Shown here one piece after another: positions 5,375 to 9,797 of a stretch of 9,797 nucleotides of DNA. Within the stretch, counting starts at the first letter, position 1, and each line of letters starts with the position of its first letter. Where the stretch lies: NCBI GenBank assembly GCA_023489135.1, contig JAMDCE010000570.1, positions 1 to 9,797 on the forward strand, written 5' to 3'. The notes beneath the pieces are model-generated. The model made no database searches, was not told the origin of the DNA, and was given only the letters and a program-made list of their open reading frames with translations. A program made the translations under genes and the position numbers. The DNA comes from Chloroflexota bacterium (lineage in GTDB: Bacteria; Chloroflexota; Chloroflexia; JAMDCE01).

Positions 5375-6771
5375 CGAACCGAGTCCCACACAGTCTCCTC
5401 TGGCTGATTTACCTCTATCCCGCATCTCTTCCGTTCTACGGCTTTTCCTTTTTCAACCTTGACGAACGCGGACTGGCCCGGCCGGACTGGCTTATCGGCG
5501 GCGCTATAATCATCCTGTTTGGTCTGACATTAGCCACGCATCGGTACCAACTTCGACGCAGCCCGGTAAGCAAATTCGTTGCGCTCTTTGCGTATATGGG
5601 CTTGCTGAGCGCCGTCAACTTGTTCGATAGTTCAAATTCGCAGCTAACTGATTTCTTCACACTGGCGGCTCAGTTGCTCTTGGTCACGACGCTGTTTCTT
5701 GTTGTGTGTAGTCTGCCATTGCGAGAGGAAGAACTGAGGGTAATCGTGCGAATGTGGATTCTCACTGCTCTCGCAACCTCAATGTACGCGATGTACCAGG
5801 TGTTCGCTAGACCCTTCAATCTCCCGCTGGCCTACCTGGAGCTGACCAACCCCACCATCGCACAGGGAGGTATGACTGCACGAACCATACTGGGCTATAC
5901 TCAAGTGTCATCCGTTTTTCGTGAGCCATCCTATTTTGCATCTTTTCTTGCAGGTCCCCTAGTTCTCCTCGGTACGACCTTAATTGTCCGGAATTCCGGT
6001 GGCCTGCCGTTCAGAACGCGCTGGCTGAACTGGGTAGCACTCGCTACAATTGCGGCTGCTCTTCTTCTCTCTGGGGCACAGGGCGCCTTGATCAGCCTAT
6101 CGTTAACCTTGATGGTAATGTGGGCCTCTGGCTTGGTGAGACGGTCCAAGGTCTTTGGGCTGCTACTTCTTATTGCTGTCCTTCTGGCAACCGCGGTTGG
6201 TCTCCTGAGTGCTCTCGGGATTGACTTCTTCGGAGCGTCGCTGTACCGCCTTCAAGGTCTGGCGGCTTCCATCGCCGATCCAGCCAATACTCCTCAGGTG
6301 ACTTCATTTGCCAACAGGTATGATCGGACCGTTGCTGCTCTTAGTGTATGGGCAGCGCACCCCGTCTTGGGTGTGGGCCTGGGCAATATGGACTACTATA
6401 CTGATGTATCACCGTGGAGCAATAATCCTTGGGCCCAAGTCCTGGTTAACCAGGGGTTACTCGGCTTGCTACCCCTAGTCCTCGTCTTTTCGGTGTTGCT
6501 ACGTGGTCTCAAGCGCTTAACAAGATCACTCCCTGAGTTTTCAGGTTCGCGCGCACTGGCAATGGGGATGTTCTTTGTGCTGGTCCTCGACATCTTCGAC
6601 GGAATGTTCACTCTTGGCTGGGAACATCCGCAACGTTGGTTCACTCTGACTCTTGCAAACTTGGTGTGGTTATCCCTTCAGAGGCGGGCTGCTGAAGAGC
6701 CGCGAATGAACTCAGAGCACGCTCCCGGCCAACAGCTGTTAGCCGCCCATACCGTGCCACAGAAGGTCTAA
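5371..6771 (+). CDS. O-antigen ligase/polymerase family membrane protein (Wzy_C type)
   Basis: A 466-residue polytopic membrane protein of about 10-12 helices, with hydrophobic stretches near 10-29, 41-56, 68-84, 98-114, 125-145, 187-206, 218-251 (two), 261-282, 354-376, 392-410 and 422-437. The longest external loop is about 283-353 and ends in the family hallmark: H330-P-V-L-G-V-G-L-G-N339, then S350-N-N-P-W-A-Q-V-L-V-N-Q-G-L-L-G366, matching the 'P-x-x-G-x-G ... N-x-x-L-x-x-x-x-x-x-G-x-x-G' layout of Wzy polymerases and WaaL ligases. The F183-R-E-P-S-Y-F-A190 segment recalls the 'EPSYFA' element seen in polysaccharide polymerases. It would join lipid-linked repeat units, or transfer the chain to its acceptor, on the outer face of the cytoplasmic membrane. 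The sequence does not settle polymerase versus ligase. ATG 5371 overlaps the GT2 stop by ATGA and has AAGGA at 5360-5364. The last 28 residues are a polar tail. Confidence 0.85.
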   Translation: MTNRVPHSLLWLIYLYPASLPFYGFSFFNLDERGLARPDWLIGGAIIILFGLTLATHRYQLRRSPVSKFVALFAYMGLLSAVNLFDSSNSQLTDFFTLAAQLLLVTTLFLVVCSLPLREEELRVIVRMWILTALATSMYAMYQVFARPFNLPLAYLELTNPTIAQGGMTARTILGYTQVSSVFREPSYFASFLAGPLVLLGTTLIVRNSGGLPFRTRWLNWVALATIAAALLLSGAQGALISLSLTLMVMWASGLVRRSKVFGLLLLIAVLLATAVGLLSALGIDFFGASLYRLQGLAASIADPANTPQVTSFANRYDRTVAALSVWAAHPVLGVGLGNMDYYTDVSPWSNNPWAQVLVNQGLLGLLPLVLVFSVLLRGLKRLTRSLPEFSGSRALAMGMFFVLVLDIFDGMFTLGWEHPQRWFTLTLANLVWLSLQRRAAEEPRMNSEHAPGQQLLAAHTVPQKV

Positions 6772-6827
6772 AAGCCCATATTGTAGAATCGCCGAAGCAT
6801 GGGTGGTAGTTGCGTCAGCTCAAAGCG

Positions 6828-6832
6828 AGGAG
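6828..6832 (+). promoter_or_regulatory. Ribosome binding site AGGAG that fixes the start of the second GT4 gene
   Basis: AGGAG lies five bases before GTG 6838, whose product begins M-R-I-L-F-I-S-P, the standard first strand of a GT-B enzyme. The in-frame ATG at 6799 would add 13 residues that match nothing in the family and has no comparable site. The 66-base gap at 6772-6837 otherwise shows no clear hairpin with a T-run and no convincing promoter. Confidence 0.75.
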
Positions 6833-6837
6833 TTGCC

Positions 6838-8067
6838 GTGCGCATCCTGTTCATTTCTCCTAATTTCCCCTATCCGCCTAACGCTGGATCCAAAGCACGC
6901 ATCTACAACGTTTTGTCTCGGCTCAGCCGTGGGAACGAGGTAGTGCTAGCTTGCTTGACTAGAGAAGAAGTTTCGCAAGATCATCTTGACCACTTGAATG
7001 CATTAACGAAGGGCGTCTACTTAGTAAAGGCACCTAGGCTCTCGCTCTTTGACCGAATTTGCTTTGTGCTACATAGCCAGCCGTATCACGTTCGGATGTT
7101 CCGGTCAGCAGCATTGCGATCTACAATCCAAAGCCTGCTACAGGCAGAGAAGTTCGATGCCATCTATTGTAACTGTCTTTACACAGCCCAATACCTGGAT
7201 AGGAGCGACAACGCTGTCACCCTGGCGGTTGTCGATCAACAGAACGCAGACTACATTATGTGGCGCATAATGGCTGACAACGACTCTCGGCTAATTGTCA
7301 GACTTATCGCCAAGTTGAATTACTTCAAAACCAGGCGCTTTGAGACAGCACAATACCAGAAGTTCGATCTCTGTTTCTCCGTCTCTCAGGAGGACGCTAC
7401 GGCAACAGCTTTAATAGCTCCATCAAAGTTGCGAATCGTGGTCGCTCCGAACGGTGCCGACCTTGACTACTTTGCCCCTGCAGTCGGAGAACCCACTGTG
7501 GAGAATGAGTTGCTGTTCTTCGGCACCTTGAATGCACGGATGAATGTCGACGCATCAGTGTACTTTGCACATGAAGTATTCCCGAAGGTTCGCGCTGCTG
7601 TACCGAACGCAGGATTCACAATCGTAGGGCGCGATCCTGCACGTGAGGTGCAGGACCTTGCACGGCTACCGGGTGTCACTGTGGTGGGGGAAGTCTCCGA
7701 TATTAGGCCATACTTGAACAGGGCAGCAGTGGTAGTGGCTCCCGTGCGACTCGGTGCGGGAACGAAACTTAAGGTAATCGAATCTATGGCTATGGGCAAA
7801 ACGGTGGTGGCTACGGCGCACGCCTGTACTGGGTTAATTGTTAATGAGGGAGACGATGTGGTAATCGCCTATTCGCCAATTGATTTCGCGGAGAAGTTGA
7901 TATGGCTTCTACACGACAAAGACGCGGCAACTAGAATCAGCCAGAAAGCTCGATACAGCGTCGAACAGAACTATGGTTGGGACCACATCGTTGACAATAT
8001 CGTGGATGAACTGCACGAGGCAATCCGACGTAGGCGGAATCTGAAGCTTGGACTGGATAAGGTGTGA
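6838..8067 (+). CDS. Glycosyltransferase family 4, exosortase-system (TIGR03087)-like
   Basis: 409 residues from GTG 6838; an in-frame ATG at 6799 is less likely. The protein opens with M1-R-I-L-F-I-S-P-N-F-P-Y-P-P-N-A-G17, close to the opening of a GT4 group often found in exosortase-linked exopolysaccharide loci (TIGR03087 type, from memory). Later landmarks are V202-A-P-N-G-A-D-L-D-Y-F212 (domain linker), L226-F-F-G-T-L-N-A-R-M-N-V237, G279-V-T-V-V-G-E-V-S-D-I-R-P-Y292 and L305-G-A-G-T-K-L-K-V-I-E315-S-M-A-M-G320, where E315 is the conserved glutamate of the nucleotide-sugar site. The first glutamate of E-x7-E is absent (A307 at that place), which is common in this subgroup. It probably adds one sugar to the lipid-linked unit in the cytoplasm. 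Three bases separate its stop from the next gene, so the two are probably expressed together. Sugar specificity is unknown. Confidence 0.9.
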   Translation: MRILFISPNFPYPPNAGSKARIYNVLSRLSRGNEVVLACLTREEVSQDHLDHLNALTKGVYLVKAPRLSLFDRICFVLHSQPYHVRMFRSAALRSTIQSLLQAEKFDAIYCNCLYTAQYLDRSDNAVTLAVVDQQNADYIMWRIMADNDSRLIVRLIAKLNYFKTRRFETAQYQKFDLCFSVSQEDATATALIAPSKLRIVVAPNGADLDYFAPAVGEPTVENELLFFGTLNARMNVDASVYFAHEVFPKVRAAVPNAGFTIVGRDPAREVQDLARLPGVTVVGEVSDIRPYLNRAAVVVAPVRLGAGTKLKVIESMAMGKTVVATAHACTGLIVNEGDDVVIAYSPIDFAEKLIWLLHDKDAATRISQKARYSVEQNYGWDHIVDNIVDELHEAIRRRRNLKLGLDKV

Positions 8068-8070
8068 TCT

Positions 8071-9255
8071 GTGAACATCGTTCACTTGATCCCTAGGTTG
8101 CCGTATTTCGGTCACGATACGGTCGTTGGCGGGGCCGCTAGTGCCGCCTTTAGTTTGGCAACCGAGCAATCGAAAAGACACGCTGTGACAATCATGGCAG
8201 ATATACGTCGTGAAGGAATGTCATTCGGACCAAACCGACCTGGTCTGCACTTTCTGCCGCTGAAAGTCGGAGGCCCTTCCTCATCGGCAAGATTCGCCCT
8301 CAACTACTTATCCCGAGCTACTTGGGAAGCACGAAGACTGCGCGGGACGTTTCAGGTACTTCATGGCCACTCAGGTTTTCTTGATTACGCAATCGTCACT
8401 GCAATAACGGCCAGAATATTAGGCGCACGCGCGGTTCACACTGTATACTGTCCGCTTCCGAGTCGAGCGACGGCCCCGGTGAACTTGGCGAGGGTCGTGT
8501 TACAGCGGGCCATTGCAAAGCAGATCGATCTACTTGTCGCTGTGAGCGAAAATGTTGCTCGTTCGCTACGCGAGATAGGCATTCCAGATCGGAAGATTAG
8601 GGTATTGCCCCCACCGATAAACATCTCCCGGTTCCTTGCCTCCATAGATCGGCAGGAAGGACGGCGTCGCTTTCGGCTTCCTTCCAAAGGCCCCGTAGTT
8701 CTTTTTGTGGGCAGTACAAAGAAGATTAAGAACCTCGAAACAGTACTTAGTGCGATGTCTCTAGTTGTAAGAGCGATTCCAGAGTGCTCTCTGGTTATCA
8801 CAACTGAACTGGAGGGCCCAAACCATCACTCAAGGGCGGCACTCCTTTCTCAACGAATTCAGGAACTGGGGCTTTCAAATCACGTTATCAGACTGGGCAT
8901 CATACCTGATATTCCAGACCTTATGGCGGCATCAGATCTTTTAGTCGCTCCTTTCCTAAGCACACACGGAATATCGGACTATTTTATGGCAGCCATAGAG
9001 GCTATGGCAGTCGGACGTCCAATCGTAGTTAGTAATGTCGGGGGCATGCCAGAAGTGGTTAATCATGAGGTAGGGATTCTCGTCGATCCGGAGAACACCT
9101 CCGACGTTGCTCAGTCGATTTTATCGCTGTTACAGAATCCGGTTCGGCTGAGTGAGATGGGCTGCGCTGCGCAATCACGCGCAAAAAGTATCTTCGATCC
9201 AGAATTAATAGGTGTCCGAGTAGAGTCCATATACCGCGAGGTGACAGGGCAGTGA
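8071..9255 (+). CDS. Glycosyltransferase family 4 (GT-B fold)
   Basis: 394 residues from GTG 8071, with AAGGTG at 8059-8064 just upstream. It is a GT-B enzyme: the N-terminal domain opens M1-N-I-V-H-L-I-P-R-L with the glycine loop V19-G-G-A-A-S24; H98-G-H-S-G102 and V156-A-V-S-E-N161 close the acceptor domain; P180-P-P-I-N184 starts the donor domain. The donor site is V210-L-F-V-G-S-T-K-K-I-K-N221 plus I301-S-D-Y-F-M-A-A-I-E310-A-M-A-V-G-R-P-I-V319 and G324-G-M-P-E-V329. E310 is the conserved second glutamate; the place of the first is S302, followed by D303, so the E-x7-E motif is incomplete, and D303 may substitute. It ends in a GTGA overlap with the methyltransferase, so the two are probably coupled. 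Substrates are unknown; a role in repeat-unit assembly is inferred from context. Confidence 0.9.
   Translation: MNIVHLIPRLPYFGHDTVVGGAASAAFSLATEQSKRHAVTIMADIRREGMSFGPNRPGLHFLPLKVGGPSSSARFALNYLSRATWEARRLRGTFQVLHGHSGFLDYAIVTAITARILGARAVHTVYCPLPSRATAPVNLARVVLQRAIAKQIDLLVAVSENVARSLREIGIPDRKIRVLPPPINISRFLASIDRQEGRRRFRLPSKGPVVLFVGSTKKIKNLETVLSAMSLVVRAIPECSLVITTELEGPNHHSRAALLSQRIQELGLSNHVIRLGIIPDIPDLMAASDLLVAPFLSTHGISDYFMAAIEAMAVGRPIVVSNVGGMPEVVNHEVGILVDPENTSDVAQSILSLLQNPVRLSEMGCAAQSRAKSIFDPELIGVRVESIYREVTGQ
9238..9244 (+). promoter_or_regulatory. Strong ribosome binding site GAGGTGA for the last gene
   Basis: GAGGTGA is a seven-base match to the 16S rRNA tail complement, and it stands seven bases before GTG 9252. 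It lies inside the last codons of the preceding GT4 gene and settles the start of the methyltransferase despite the overlap. Confidence 0.75.
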
Positions 9256-9797
9256 TAGAAAAGCGTACAGGGGAATTCTACGAACGTGATGCCGCGACCT
9301 ACGATCGCCGCTGGGTTAGCGCAGGTGGGGGTGCCACACTCACTTCTCAGAGGCAGATCGTCTGCGACCTGGGCGGAGAATGGCGAGGTAGGCGGATCCT
9401 TGAGGTAGGGTGCGGAACTGGTAGGTTCTCACCCTTCGTCGCTGAAACTGCCAAGGAAACTGCCTTCGTAGATTTGTCGATTGAAATGCTCAAAACCACC
9501 CGGCGAAAACTGCACCCTATGGGGAAGCCTTTTGCCGGAGTTAACGCCTCCATATACCGTTTGCCAATCCGGGATAATACATTCGATGGGGCTTTATGTG
9601 TCAACGTATTCAACCATCTAGACTCGCCCGATCTCGCACTCAGGGAACTGGCGCGTGTTCTCACACCCAAAGGGACACTGGTAGTAAATTTTGCCAATCG
9701 CCAGAGCTATTACTGGCCAGCTGCGTTCGTCATCAATCGTAGGCGACGAGCAATCGGGAGAAATGTCTTCTCGAGTTGGCTCAGCCCGAGTGAGATT
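9252..9797 (+). CDS. Class I SAM-dependent methyltransferase, C-terminus beyond the window
   Basis: 182 codons are visible, open to the last base. GTG 9252 overlaps the GT4 stop (GTGA) and is preceded by GAGGTGA. The N-terminus Y10-E-R-D-A-A-T-Y17 is typical of UbiE/Methyltransf_11-like enzymes. Motif I, the SAM-binding glycine loop, is L50-E-V-G-C-G-T-G-R-F59. The D74-L-S-I-E-M-L80 stretch is the motif II region with an acidic residue in the ribose-binding position. L104-P-I-R-D-N-T-F-D112 and the following G-A-L-C-V-N-V-F-N-H-L form the motif III region, and L133-A-R-V-L-T-P-K-G-T-L-V-V-N146 is the usual 'LKPGG' strand with Lys in place of the first Gly. All elements needed for SAM binding are intact. 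In this setting a sugar O-methylation or chain-capping role is likely, but the target lies in the unseen C-terminal part and context. Unlike the fragment at 100-507, this copy has its N-terminal half. Confidence 0.88.
   Translation, partial: MIEKRTGEFYERDAATYDRRWVSAGGGATLTSQRQIVCDLGGEWRGRRILEVGCGTGRFSPFVAETAKETAFVDLSIEMLKTTRRKLHPMGKPFAGVNASIYRLPIRDNTFDGALCVNVFNHLDSPDLALRELARVLTPKGTLVVNFANRQSYYWPAAFVINRRRRAIGRNVFSSWLSPSEI

Noticed and set aside
5436..6644. Several minus-strand open frames opposite the Wzy-type gene and other genes
   Set aside because: All are short, lie antisense to strongly supported coding sequence, lack ribosome binding sites and encode low-complexity or motif-free products.
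6799..6837. ATG 6799 as the start of the second GT4 gene
   Set aside because: GTG 6838 has AGGAG at five bases and begins exactly at the family's first beta strand; the 13 extra residues have no family counterpart.
6772..6837. Possible promoter (TAGAAT at 6784-6789) or terminator after the Wzy-type gene
   Set aside because: No acceptable -35 element stands 16-18 bases upstream and no hairpin with a T-run is visible; read-through to the next gene is the simpler view.
1..9797. tRNA or rRNA genes, CRISPR arrays, insertion sequences, attachment sites
   Set aside because: None were found on reading through the window; apart from the 99-base inverted copy no repeat with regular spacing or IS-like inverted ends was seen. 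No computed repeat search was available.

Overview
The window is a tightly packed run of nine genes, all on the + strand, from a bacterial surface-polysaccharide (O-antigen, exopolysaccharide or cell-wall glycan) locus. No RNA gene, transposase, CRISPR array or convincing terminator was seen. The base composition is moderately GC-rich by eye, and GTG starts are common. Nothing present names the phylum: the families are spread across many bacterial lineages, and I decline to guess below the level of Bacteria.

Layout. Bases 1-99 are an exact reverse complement of bases 709-807, inside the aminotransferase gene, and look like an assembly or amplification artefact, not native sequence. From base 100 the native operon begins with the C-terminal part of a probable SAM-dependent methyltransferase (100-507). 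A DegT-family sugar aminotransferase resembling GDP-perosamine synthase follows (521-1636). It is translationally coupled to a GNAT acetyltransferase (1633-2121), which is coupled to a GT4 glycosyltransferase (2114-3385). A 154-base stretch holds a possible 41-residue reading frame with a good ribosome binding site (3398-3523). Next come a membrane-anchored TPR protein (best start 3540, to 4490), a GT2 glycosyltransferase (4487-5374) and a polytopic O-antigen ligase/polymerase (Wzy_C type, 5371-6771), each joined to the next by a 4-base ATGA overlap. After a 66-base gap come two more GT4 glycosyltransferases (6838-8067 and 8071-9255) and a class I SAM-dependent methyltransferase (9252 to the window edge, truncated).

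How the genes may work together (inference). The aminotransferase and GNAT would make an N-acylated 4-amino-4,6-dideoxy-hexose nucleotide. Four glycosyltransferases would assemble a repeat unit on a lipid carrier at the cytoplasmic membrane. The two methyltransferases would methylate a sugar or cap the chain. The Wzy-type membrane protein would polymerise or ligate the units outside the membrane, perhaps with the TPR protein as a scaffold. The initiating phosphoglycosyltransferase, the flippase or ABC exporter, the chain-length regulator and the nucleotide-sugar dehydratase are not in this window and would have to lie outside it.
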